Positions 1-7,075 of a stretch of 15,613 bases of DNA are shown in pieces. Below the pieces are notes generated by a model, which saw nothing but the letters and a program-made list of their open reading frames with translations, did no database searches and was not told the origin of the DNA. Origin of the DNA: CBDVBD01 sp965372135 (GTDB lineage: Bacteria; Electryoneota; RPQS01; CBDVBD01); the NCBI GenBank assembly GCA_965372135.1, contig CBDVBD010000073.1, positions 1-15,613 on the forward strand. Reading direction: 5' to 3'. Every line of letters begins with the position of its first letter. Position 1 is the stretch's first letter. The translations under genes and the position numbers were made by a program.

Positions 1-2
1 CG

Positions 3-1025
3 ATTACAATACGGTGGGAATCACCATCCGGTGATGGGGAATTTTCGGGGTATCGAATTTACCGTTCGGATACGCCCGATGGGGAGTTTGTGCTGATGGG
101 CAAGGTTGATTCTCAGAGGACCGAATATCGGAATACCTCTATCGGTGATTTTCCGTTTAAAATGGGGAAGGAGTACTATTATCGGGTAGCGGTGTTTGAT
201 AGTGTGCAGGAAGCGATGTCAGAAGTAGTGGGACCGGTTAGGTCGCGACCGACCTGGTTTGATTATCATCGTTTACCGGTACTTTCTGCGATAGTGATTT
301 TCTTTGGGTCGGTGTTAGTGTTTTTCCGGATTACCAGACGAGGGAAAGGGTTGTTTATCCGAAAGATTGCTGGGATTGCCGCTATGGAGGAAGCAGTGGG
401 TAGAGCTACCGAATTAGGGCAACCGGTGTTGTTTATTCCGGGGATTATGGATGTGGATAATATTCAGACCATTGCGGCGATGGTGATTTTGGTGGATGTG
501 GCGAAGCTGGCAGCGCAGTATGACGTGCCAATTATAGTACCGCTCAATCGGGCGTTTGTGGTGCCGATGGCGGAAGAGTCGGTCAGGCAAGGATTCTTGA
601 ATGCCGGGCGACCGGATGCGTATAATCCGGATAACGTGAGGTATTTGTCCGATGAGCAGTTTGCATTCACCGCCGGAGTCAATGGGATAATGATCCGGGA
701 AAAGACGGCGGCGCATTTCTATTTGGGGGCATTTTTCGCCGAGTCGTTAATCCTGTCGGAAATGGGGTTTAGTACCGGTGCGATTCAGATCGCCGGGACG
801 GCTAATATTCACCAGCTACCGTTTTTTGTGGTGGCGTGTGATTATACGTTGATCGGTGAAGAGTTTTATGCAGCGACTGCGTATATTTCACGGGAGCCAC
901 AGTTGCTGGGTTCCTTGAAGGGGGCGGATGTGATGAAGGTAGTGATTATTGCTGCGTTGATTGTTGGATCGTTGTTGGAGTTGTTTGGGATTCATTTGTT
1001 GACGGATTTATTGACGTTAGGATAA
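3..1025 (+). CDS. FN3 + DUF6754-like membrane protein, 5' end missing
   Basis: The reading frame is open from base 3 with no stop, so the gene begins before the window; 340 codons are present. The first ~80 residues look like the end of a fibronectin type III domain (GYRIYRS, then YYYRVAVFDS as late beta strands). A membrane segment follows at about residues 91-109 (window numbering). Then comes a ~190-residue alpha/beta-looking domain (QPVLFIPG, a hydrophobic helix, VPIIVPL, later AIQIAGTANIHQLPFFVVAC). A last hydrophobic stretch lies near residues 311-336. From memory, this domain resembles Pfam DUF6754, whose function is unknown. It is the first of four consecutive membrane-protein genes, which suggests a shared complex, with the FN3 part probably outside the cytoplasm. 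The GTG at base 90 is inside the FN3 fold and is not a credible start. No enzyme motif was recognised. The reading frame is certain; the DUF6754 assignment is moderate. Confidence 0.8.
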   Translation: MTIRWESPSGDGEFSGYRIYRSDTPDGEFVLMGKVDSQRTEYRNTSIGDFPFKMGKEYYYRVAVFDSVQEAMSEVVGPVRSRPTWFDYHRLPVLSAIVIFFGSVLVFFRITRRGKGLFIRKIAGIAAMEEAVGRATELGQPVLFIPGIMDVDNIQTIAAMVILVDVAKLAAQYDVPIIVPLNRAFVVPMAEESVRQGFLNAGRPDAYNPDNVRYLSDEQFAFTAGVNGIMIREKTAAHFYLGAFFAESLILSEMGFSTGAIQIAGTANIHQLPFFVVACDYTLIGEEFYAATAYISREPQLLGSLKGADVMKVVIIAALIVGSLLELFGIHLLTDLLTLG

Positions 1026-1030
1026 ATAAA

Positions 1031-1070
1031 TGCGGTAGCAAGCCACTTAAGGGTCTTTGGGACTACCGCA
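1031..1070. repeat. 8-bp perfect inverted repeat in intergenic gap
   Basis: TGCGGTAG (1031-1038) and CTACCGCA (1063-1070) are perfect complements around a 24-base loop, between the first two genes. No T-run follows on the + strand. On the - strand the stem is followed by ATTTATTT, which is weakly terminator-like, but no - strand gene is seen. Overlapping the loop, CTTTGG (1055-1060) can pair with CCAAAG (1073-1078), and CACTT (1044-1048) with AAGTG (1076-1080). These pairings cannot all form with the outer stem. The RNA could be a hairpin, an attenuator or a processing site; its role is not decided by the sequence. Confidence 0.5.
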
Positions 1071-1097
1071 CTCCAAAGTGTTAAAAAAGGGTCATTT

Positions 1098-1727
1098 ATG
1101 AAACGGCAGATACCACTTGCGATTACGTTCTTTTTCGGCATGTTCATGATAATCCAGTATTTTATCCCCCATCATAGCGTTAATGATTTAGCGGGGATGT
1201 TCCAGCGTTGGGCGATTATCGTGCTGGCATTTTCGTATGTGTTAGGGGTGGCGAATGTGCTGAGGATTAATTTGGAAAAGGTGTACCGGAAGGAAAGAGA
1301 TTGGGGATTTAAACTGTTGACGTGTATATGTTTGATAGGGATGATGGTAGTGGGATTGGTGGAGGGGATTGGGCAGGATACATTCTTTGTTAAACGGTTG
1401 TATAATCAGTTGTATGTCCCAATGGGTGCCACCATGTATTCCACATTAGCGTTTTTCATCGCGTCGGCTGCGTACCGTGCGTTTCGGATTCGGACCTGGC
1501 ATGCGGTGCTGTTAGCATTGACTGCGATGATTGTTATGATTGGCAGGGTACCGATTGGGTATCATATATGGTCGGGATTTCCGCGGTTAAGTGATTGGAT
1601 CATGTTTGATGGTCCTAACATGGTGGGTCAACGGGCGATATTGATTGGGGCGGCGTTGGGGGCAATTTCGATGGGGTTGAAGATGGTGTTTGGGATTGAG
1701 CGGTCGTATTTGGGGGGTGGGGAGTAA
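1098..1727 (+). CDS. conserved polytopic membrane protein, unknown function
   Basis: A 209-residue, strongly hydrophobic protein with about six membrane segments, near residues 4-22, 36-56, 72-90, 108-125, 135-154 and 178-197. Segments are joined by short basic loops such as RKERDW and RAFRIRTW. No catalytic or binding motif was recognised and no family name can be given with confidence. The ATG at 1098 is preceded by AAAAAAGGG ending seven bases upstream, an acceptable ribosome site. It lies 72 bases after the FN3/DUF6754-like gene and shares the direction of the next two membrane genes, so it is probably part of the same complex. It is unlikely to be an ordinary transporter subunit because no ATPase or substrate-binding gene is near, but that is inference. 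Confidence 0.85.
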   Translation: MKRQIPLAITFFFGMFMIIQYFIPHHSVNDLAGMFQRWAIIVLAFSYVLGVANVLRINLEKVYRKERDWGFKLLTCICLIGMMVVGLVEGIGQDTFFVKRLYNQLYVPMGATMYSTLAFFIASAAYRAFRIRTWHAVLLALTAMIVMIGRVPIGYHIWSGFPRLSDWIMFDGPNMVGQRAILIGAALGAISMGLKMVFGIERSYLGGGE

Positions 1728-1730
1728 GAT

Positions 1731-1764
1731 AGTGTGAAAGTACAAAAGTGTGAAAGTGTAAAAG
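1731..1764. repeat. GTGTGAAAGTG-type short tandem repeat, copy 1
   Basis: Just after the stop of the 209-residue membrane gene, imperfect units of about 10 to 12 bases (AGTGTGAAAG, AGTGTGAAAG, GTGTAAAAG) run in tandem. A closely similar stretch occurs at 3362-3389, after the fourth gene of the cluster. Two copies in the same position relative to a stop codon point to a dispersed intergenic repeat and argue against chance. Neither copy is translated. Confidence 0.65.
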
Positions 1765-1865
1765 GAAGAATAATCAGGTTTTTCCATTGTTTGATTGTTA
1801 TGCCTTTAATTCATTAGGCTAATTTGGTTTCTTTAAGGATAAAACAAGTAAATTCGAGATGGCTA

Positions 1866-2708
1866 ATGACTGAAGTAAAGCAGAGTATTTGGCAGCGATT
1901 GGCGGATATGGATAAACGGTGGGTGTTCTTGGCGATATTAATCGCGGTGGGGATCCCGCTGTTTTTTCCAATCAATTTACCGATGCGAGCCAGCCAGCCG
2001 GTCAAAGATTTCTACAATGAAATCGATGCGCTTCCGGATGGGACTATTGTGCTTCTATCCGGTGATTACGATCCAGGCACCAAGGCGGAGTTGTTTCCTC
2101 AGAATATAGCAATATTGCATCAGTTGTGCCGTAAGAATATCAAAGTGGTTGCTATTTGTTTATGGCCTACCGGTCCGCCAATGGTGGAGAGGGCATTTAC
2201 CGAGGTGGCGGTGGAACAGTACAGCTACAAGTATGGAGAAGATTTTGTTAATTTGGGGTTTAAGGAAGGTCGAGAAGCAGTAATGGTGGAGATGGGGAGA
2301 TCGATTCGGGACGCATTCCCCTTGGATTTCTATGGGACGCCTATTGAGGATATTCCGCTGATGGATAAGGTTCAGAATTACGATTCATTTCCATTGCTGA
2401 TCGATATTTCGGCGGGATACCCGGGCACGAAGGAATATGTGCAGTACACGCAGGATCGTTTCGATATTCGACTGCTCAGCGGTGCTCCCGCGGTCAGTGT
2501 GCCGGAATTTTCAGCCTATTATCAGTCTAAGCAGATTCGGGGGATGTTGACCGGGATTGCCGGGGGTGCGGAATATGAGGCTTTGTTGGGATATCCCGGA
2601 CTGTCCGCTCGCGCCATGGACGGAATCTCCATGGGGCATTTAGTCATCATTCTGTTTATCATTTTAGGCAATGTGTTTTACCTGTTGGGAAAAAGGAAGA
2701 AGGCATAA
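1866..2708 (+). CDS. alpha/beta domain between two membrane anchors, unknown function
   Basis: A 280-residue protein. It has a membrane anchor at residues 19-37, a soluble central region of about 215 residues, and a second anchor at residues 257-275 ending in the basic tail GKRKKA. The centre starts like a Rossmann-type fold: strand GTIVLLSG, helix, strand IKVVAICLW. Later strands include SFPLLIDIS and IRLLSGAPAVSV, and the stretch GMLTGIAGGAEYEALLG precedes the second anchor. No known catalytic motif was identified. The ATG at 1866 is chosen over the TTG at 1824 because it gives a conventional N-terminus and has GAG seven bases upstream; without it, 42 more bases would be coding. The stop overlaps the next ATG by one base, so the two genes are probably translated together. 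The layout (anchor, alpha/beta domain, anchor) parallels that of the first gene in the window. Confidence 0.85.
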   Translation: MTEVKQSIWQRLADMDKRWVFLAILIAVGIPLFFPINLPMRASQPVKDFYNEIDALPDGTIVLLSGDYDPGTKAELFPQNIAILHQLCRKNIKVVAICLWPTGPPMVERAFTEVAVEQYSYKYGEDFVNLGFKEGREAVMVEMGRSIRDAFPLDFYGTPIEDIPLMDKVQNYDSFPLLIDISAGYPGTKEYVQYTQDRFDIRLLSGAPAVSVPEFSAYYQSKQIRGMLTGIAGGAEYEALLGYPGLSARAMDGISMGHLVIILFIILGNVFYLLGKRKKA

Positions 2709-3361
2709 TGGAGTTTTTTTGGATGACAGTAGCGGCTGCTGCTACGTTGGCAATTTTCAGCTTCCTGTACAAGGATAATCCGTTTTACAAATTCGCAGAA
2801 CATCTGTTCGTGGGGATTGCGGCTGGATATATTGTGGTGTTGGAGTTTTATAACGTTTTTAAGCCCAATCTGTGGGATCCGTTGACGGCGGGATCGGATT
2901 ATTGGCTGATTATTCCGTTTGTATTGGGGATACTAATGTTCACCCGGTTTGTTCCCAAGATCGGTTGGATGAGTCGATGGTCGATGGCGGTGATTATTGG
3001 GACCTATTCCGGATTGGCGGTGATCGGGTTTTCGGAGGGGGATTTGTTAAATCAGGTGCGTGCCAGTTTAGTGCCATTGATTTCCCGGGAAGCGTGGGTG
3101 GAATTGACGGCGAATCCTGGTTTGTTTACGTTTCTGGATTTCCTCAGTAATCCATTGTTAGTGATTGGATTAGGGTGTATTCTGATTTATTTCTTTTTTT
3201 CCAAGGAACATAAAGGGGCGTATGGGTCGTTGGCGAAGGTCGGCACCGGGCTGTTGATGGTGGGATTCGGCGCCGGGTATGGATACACCGTGATGACTCG
3301 TATGGCGTTGTTGTTTGACCGGTTGTATTATTTGTGTGTGGATTGGCTGCATTTGATATAG
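2708..3361 (+). CDS. conserved polytopic membrane protein, unknown function
   Basis: A 217-residue protein with about six or seven hydrophobic segments, near residues 4-20, 33-52, 66-80, 92-108, 146-163 and 176-195, plus a hydrophobic C-terminal end (FDRLYYLCVDWL). Charged loops contain YKDNPFYKFAEH and SREAWVEL. No family was recognised. The ATG shares its first base with the TAA of the preceding gene (TAATG), and GGAAGAAGG lies just upstream inside that gene, so coupled translation and a stable pairing of the two products are likely. A terminator-like hairpin follows about 40 bases after the stop, making this the probable last gene of the membrane module. Confidence 0.87.
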   Translation: MEFFWMTVAAAATLAIFSFLYKDNPFYKFAEHLFVGIAAGYIVVLEFYNVFKPNLWDPLTAGSDYWLIIPFVLGILMFTRFVPKIGWMSRWSMAVIIGTYSGLAVIGFSEGDLLNQVRASLVPLISREAWVELTANPGLFTFLDFLSNPLLVIGLGCILIYFFFSKEHKGAYGSLAKVGTGLLMVGFGAGYGYTVMTRMALLFDRLYYLCVDWLHLI

Positions 3362-3389
3362 AGTGTGAAAGTATGAAAGTGTAAAAGTG
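3362..3389. repeat. GTGTGAAAGTG-type short tandem repeat, copy 2
   Basis: AGTGTGAAAGTATGAAAGTG continues into GTAAAAGTG directly after the TAG of the fourth membrane gene. It matches the 1731-1764 repeat in unit and orientation. It runs straight into a poly-C tract, forming a composite intergenic element with the downstream hairpin. Confidence 0.65.
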
Positions 3390-3448
3390 CCCCCCCCTTG
3401 TCCCCCCCGGAAATCCGCCAGTAGGCGGACAAGCCAGGGGGGATTTTT
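3390..3448 (+). terminator. poly-C tracts and terminator-like hairpin
   Basis: Eight C (3390-3397) and seven C (3402-3408) are separated by TTGT. Further on, TCCGCC (3414-3419) pairs with GGCGGA (3424-3429) around a four-base loop. Six G (3437-3442) can pair with either C tract to close an outer stem, followed by A and five T (3444-3448). A GC-rich stem with a T-run after a convergent-free operon end fits a rho-independent terminator for the membrane module. It may instead be a dispersed repeat that happens to form a hairpin. Confidence 0.6.
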
Positions 3449-3505
3449 CGTTCATATTGTAATATTCCGATGGGGTTTTTGAGGGAGGAATTCCCGAGAA
3501 AAGAA

Positions 3506-3534
3506 TTGACTTTTTGCCGTTGCTGCATTACATT
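3506..3534 (+). promoter_or_regulatory. sigma-70-like promoter for the Wzi-like gene
   Basis: TTGACT (3506-3511) matches five of six bases of the -35 consensus. After exactly 17 bases, TACATT (3529-3534) matches four of six of the -10 consensus. A start site about seven bases on falls near 3541, one to three bases before the ATG at 3543. It lies between a terminator-like hairpin and the first polysaccharide gene, where a promoter is expected. Called by eye only. Confidence 0.5.
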
Positions 3535-3542
3535 ATTAAACT

Positions 3543-5234
3543 ATGGATAAACGAGCCCGTATTATATCATTTTTGATAGTGATGACGCTGTCGGTTTCGG
3601 CGTTAGGTCAGTGGGCAATAGTGCCGGTGGATCATCCGGTGTATCCTTTTCTAGCAAGGATGGAAGCTAAGGGATTGATCTCCGGATATTCTGATGGTGC
3701 GCTGCCTTTAGATCGGGGACAGGCATGCATGTTGTTGGAACAGATAAATCCAGCTCAAGGCGATGGTCAAATAACTGCCGTTGATCGGGAATGGTTGACT
3801 TATTTCCGGAAGGAATTTTGGGAATGGGATTGGGGGGAAGTTGAGGATATTAGTGATGAGTCGGATTGGTTTAGTTTTAAGGATACCCGGTTTTTGAAAT
3901 TATTACATGTGGGGAGTTTTTTAGAGCATACTAATGATTGGTTTTTCGGTGAGGGAACTGATTATACCTGGGCATTGAATCCGATTTTGCGGATAGATGG
4001 GGTGGATGACGATAGATATGAAGATAGGATATGGCGACGGACGACTGGAATTGACATCCGGGCGACATGGCATGATCACGTGGGAGTGTTTTTCCGGTTT
4101 CTTGATACCAAGGAGTGGGGGAATGGTCCTTATCGTGATCGGGATCAGGTGTATGATGACCGGTATGGGTATGTGGGACCGTTGTTGGGGGATGATTTTA
4201 CCTATTATGATGTGACTGAATATGGGATGCATTTTCGATGGGGATGGTTTCGATTGGAAGGGGGAAAGTGGCAGAATCAGTGGGGACCAGGGAGTTATGG
4301 TTATTTTATGCTGTCGGATGAGGGAACCTCCTACGATCAGGTGCGTTTGAAAGTTGACATTGGTAGTAGGGTACGATTAACGGCGTTGACCGGAGTGCTG
4401 AAGCAGTATCCGTCTTTGGGGGATACGTTGTATATTGCGGCGCACGGCGAACCGCGAATTGTGGAGCCGAAGAAGTTTGTGTCGGCGCATCGGTTGGACA
4501 TTACTCCTCATCGCAAATTGCAGTTGGGTTTCAGTGAGATGGTGATTTATGGGGATCGGGGTTTGGAGTTAGGGTATTTGATTCCGTTGAATTTCTATTT
4601 CTCGGCGGAACATCATTACGGGGATCAGGATAATGTGGTGTGGGCGATGGATTGGAAGTACACCGGGATTCGAGGGGTTCGGTGGTATGGGGAATTGTAC
4701 ATCGATGATTTAACGATTGCCAAGTTGGGCGAGAATTCTGTGGGGAACAAATGGGCGGCGATGACTGGGGTGAGGTGGTATGATCCATTTGACCTTCCGA
4801 ATGTGAGTTTGGGTATGGAGTTCACGGCGATTCGACCGTTTGTGTTCAGTCATTGGTATTATGTGAATGCGCCGACTCATTGGACACGACCGTTGGGTCA
4901 TTGGGCTCCACCGAATTCGCTGACCTTGACCGTGGGGGGTGATTATCAGCCTATGCGGAATTTGCATTTATCAGTCAGGTACGATTATCAGAAACATGGG
5001 GCGAATACCAAAGAGTTGAATGTGGGAGGGGATCAATTTCGACCGCATGGTACTGGTGATCCTGAGACGGTGGGATTTTTGGATGGGGATTTGCAGAAGC
5101 AACAGAATTTTTCTTGGAAAATGTGTTGGGAACCGTTGCCGCGGTTTAATGTTGCGATGGAAGGGGGTACAGTTTCCGGGGATGTGGAAGATTACAATTG
5201 GGCGATTGCCGGGTTGTATCTCAATTTTCGATAG
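3543..5234 (+). CDS. Wzi-like outer-membrane capsule assembly barrel
   Basis: A 563-residue protein. It starts with a clear signal peptide (basic MDKRAR, a hydrophobic core, probable cleavage near residues 20-22). Residues ~30-68 look like an SLH-type motif (HPVYPFLARMEAKGLISGYS, then LDRGQACMLL). The remainder is rich in W, Y, G and alternating polar/hydrophobic residues, ending in AIAGLYLNFR, as expected of an outer-membrane beta-barrel. This fits the capsule assembly Wzi family, whose E. coli member is an outer-membrane lectin that holds capsule at the surface; length is near the upper end for that family. An in-frame TAA at 3537 excludes any earlier start. No Shine-Dalgarno precedes the ATG. 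It is followed 34 bases later by the flippase, supporting a role in displaying or exporting the polysaccharide. Family call moderate; barrel call strong. Confidence 0.78.
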   Translation: MDKRARIISFLIVMTLSVSALGQWAIVPVDHPVYPFLARMEAKGLISGYSDGALPLDRGQACMLLEQINPAQGDGQITAVDREWLTYFRKEFWEWDWGEVEDISDESDWFSFKDTRFLKLLHVGSFLEHTNDWFFGEGTDYTWALNPILRIDGVDDDRYEDRIWRRTTGIDIRATWHDHVGVFFRFLDTKEWGNGPYRDRDQVYDDRYGYVGPLLGDDFTYYDVTEYGMHFRWGWFRLEGGKWQNQWGPGSYGYFMLSDEGTSYDQVRLKVDIGSRVRLTALTGVLKQYPSLGDTLYIAAHGEPRIVEPKKFVSAHRLDITPHRKLQLGFSEMVIYGDRGLELGYLIPLNFYFSAEHHYGDQDNVVWAMDWKYTGIRGVRWYGELYIDDLTIAKLGENSVGNKWAAMTGVRWYDPFDLPNVSLGMEFTAIRPFVFSHWYYVNAPTHWTRPLGHWAPPNSLTLTVGGDYQPMRNLHLSVRYDYQKHGANTKELNVGGDQFRPHGTGDPETVGFLDGDLQKQQNFSWKMCWEPLPRFNVAMEGGTVSGDVEDYNWAIAGLYLNFR

Positions 5235-5268
5235 TCGATTTTCGACGCAGAGTGTTCGCGAAAAGTAA

Positions 5269-6735
5269 GTGGATAATATTCAGAATCAGGATCAGAGTGA
5301 AGCTGGATTGAGTGGCGTTGCGATTCGTGGTGTGTTTTGGGTACTGTTGACCATGGGCGGCGGCAGGTTGATCCAGTTTGTGACGGTGATGATTTTAGCG
5401 AAGCTGCTGCTGCCGGAAGAGTTCGGGTTAGTAGCGCTGGGTTTGATTCTGATTAATTTTTTGGTCATTTTTCGGGAATTGGGGTTGGGAGTTGCGCTGA
5501 TTCAACGGCAGCGCGATTTGGACGAAGCGTATACATCAGCATTGATTTTATTTCCTTTAGTGGGGATCGTTCTTTATGGGATCGCATTTTTAGCGGCACC
5601 GGTTGCTGCCATGTTTTTCCAGCAGTCGGATGCGATGGCAGTAATCCGGCTGATGGGAATCACGATACCGATTGCCGGATTGGGAGTGTTACCGGAGACG
5701 TTGATCCGCAAGTCTTTGATATTTCAACGGAAACTGCTGCCGGAATTGTCCGCTGCAGTTGGTTATGGTGTGGTGGCGATCTATTTGGCTCATGTTGGGT
5801 ATGGAGCTTTCAGTATTGTGTATGGTCAGATTGCTTCGGAGTCGATACGCAGTGTGGGATATTGGATTTCATGTCCGGTGCGATTTCGCTGGAAGCCATC
5901 CTTTCGGGTTGCCGGTCAGATTCTGGGATTTGGGCAGAAGGTGACAGTGGGTTCGATGAGCATATATGTGTTCAACAACATGGATCAGTTTTCCATCGGG
6001 AAGCTCTTGGGGAATGCTGCATTGGGTTTTTATTCCTTTGCGTTTCGGTTGGCGAATTTCCCTACGGTGAATATTACTCACGTAATCAATCAGGTGCTGC
6101 TTCCGACTTTTTCATTATTGCAATCTGATCGGGAACGGTTTCGGGATCGGTATTTAACTACCACCCAATTGTTGATGTTGGTTACTATCCCATTGGCGGT
6201 GGGATTTATCGTCTTCGGGCGGGATTTACTTTATTTGCTGTATGGGGAGAAATGGATGCCGGCGGTAGTGGTGCTACAGGTGTTGGCGGTTTATGGGATG
6301 CTTAGGTCGGTGGGATCCACATTTGGTAATGTGTTGATAGTCAGTGCGAAGCCTGAGTGGTTGTTTTACGGGGCGGGAATACAGATTTTGATTGCAGGGA
6401 CGGCGATCATAATGGGTGCATCCGATTATGGGATTGAAGGTATTGCGGTGGTGATGACCGGATCTTTGTTGGTTGGGATTGTATTTAATGGAATTAAGGT
6501 CTCGAAAATACTGGGATTGAAGTTCGGTTCTTGGCTGCGGATTTTTGGCGTGCCTTTAGCGATATCGTTGATTATTATCGGGTTGATAACCATGCTATTC
6601 CCCAGTGGTTCCTGGGTGTGGTTCATGGCAAGAATAGCATGTGCTTCGTTATTATATATTTTAGTGGTGTTTGCATTTTATCGGGATGAGATTTCCGAAG
6701 TTAGGCATTCAATTCGTTCGACTTTTGATGGTTAG
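5269..6735 (+). CDS. Wzx-type lipid-linked oligosaccharide flippase (MOP family)
   Basis: A 488-residue inner-membrane protein with about 12 to 14 hydrophobic segments. It begins with the usual flippase signature: an amphipathic start (SGVAIRGVFWVL), then RLIQFVTVMILAKLLLPEEF and GLVAL. A similar N-terminal pattern is typical of WzxC/RfbX-type members of the multidrug/oligosaccharidyl-lipid/polysaccharide exporter superfamily. Such proteins move undecaprenyl-linked repeat units from the cytoplasmic to the periplasmic face. A TAA directly abuts the GTG at 5269, so the start is this GTG or later; the ribosome site is weak. The gene lies between the outer-membrane barrel and the glycosyltransferases, consistent with a Wzx/Wzy-type pathway, although no Wzy is seen. 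The substrate cannot be told from sequence. Confidence 0.9.
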   Translation: MDNIQNQDQSEAGLSGVAIRGVFWVLLTMGGGRLIQFVTVMILAKLLLPEEFGLVALGLILINFLVIFRELGLGVALIQRQRDLDEAYTSALILFPLVGIVLYGIAFLAAPVAAMFFQQSDAMAVIRLMGITIPIAGLGVLPETLIRKSLIFQRKLLPELSAAVGYGVVAIYLAHVGYGAFSIVYGQIASESIRSVGYWISCPVRFRWKPSFRVAGQILGFGQKVTVGSMSIYVFNNMDQFSIGKLLGNAALGFYSFAFRLANFPTVNITHVINQVLLPTFSLLQSDRERFRDRYLTTTQLLMLVTIPLAVGFIVFGRDLLYLLYGEKWMPAVVVLQVLAVYGMLRSVGSTFGNVLIVSAKPEWLFYGAGIQILIAGTAIIMGASDYGIEGIAVVMTGSLLVGIVFNGIKVSKILGLKFGSWLRIFGVPLAISLIIIGLITMLFPSGSWVWFMARIACASLLYILVVFAFYRDEISEVRHSIRSTFDG

Positions 6736-6750
6736 ATAACGTTTGTATAA

Positions 6751-7054
6751 CATCTTTTCACATTAAATATTTGGTACTGGACGTTGTTTAGCCGTGCGCC
6801 GGACGCTGATGGTCATAACTACTGGACTAAGGAGTTGAAAGGCGGTATTAGTAAGGAAACCTTGGTAGACCAGATGATGAGCAGTCCAGAATACCAGAAG
6901 CGATATAGTATTCCTTTATAACTTGTATTTCAAACGGGTACCGGATGAGACAGGTCTAAATTATTGGATCGGTCAGTTTGGGGAATTGAGTAAACGGCAG
7001 ATAATTCTGGCATTCCTAACCGGTGAGGAATATTGGAAGAAGGTGACCAGGTAG
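6751..7054 (+). pseudogene. decayed DUF4214 tandem-repeat gene (frameshifted, no start)
   Basis: The 340-base gap between flippase and GT9 genes is not empty. In the frame of base 6751 it reads YWTLFSRAPDADGHNYW then SKETLVDQMMSSPEYQKRY, ending at TAA 6919-6921. In the next frame, from about 6902, it reads DIVFLYNLYFKRVPDETG then LNYWIGQF and LTGEEYWKKV, ending at TAG 7052-7054. The two halves align with each other (R-x-PD-x-x-G-x-NYW, then SxEY/GEEY), as in tandem DUF4214 repeats. Joining them needs one frameshift near 6901-6906. There is no ATG, GTG or TTG in frame at the left end, and an in-frame TAA sits at 6748-6750. It is therefore a truncated, frameshifted remnant. DUF4214 often accompanies surface or glycan-related proteins, which fits this locus. 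A sequencing error could explain the shift but not the missing start. Confidence 0.75.
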
Positions 7055-7075
7055 AAAAGGATTTCAGAAACAATC

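Noticed and set aside
1824..1865. TTG start giving 14 extra residues on the 280-residue protein
   Set aside because: ATG at 1866 gives a conventional N-terminus with a possible ribosome site; the TTG has none.
3487..3494. GGAATTCC palindrome upstream of the promoter as an operator
   Set aside because: It is a short perfect palindrome with no second copy or conserved flanks, so chance is likely.
5225..5250. Repeated ATTTTCGA around the end of the Wzi-like gene
   Set aside because: Two 8-base copies partly inside coding sequence; too short to call a site.
6901..6921. Programmed frameshift joining the two DUF4214 halves
   Set aside because: No slippery heptamer is seen and the upstream part has no start codon, so decay is the better explanation.
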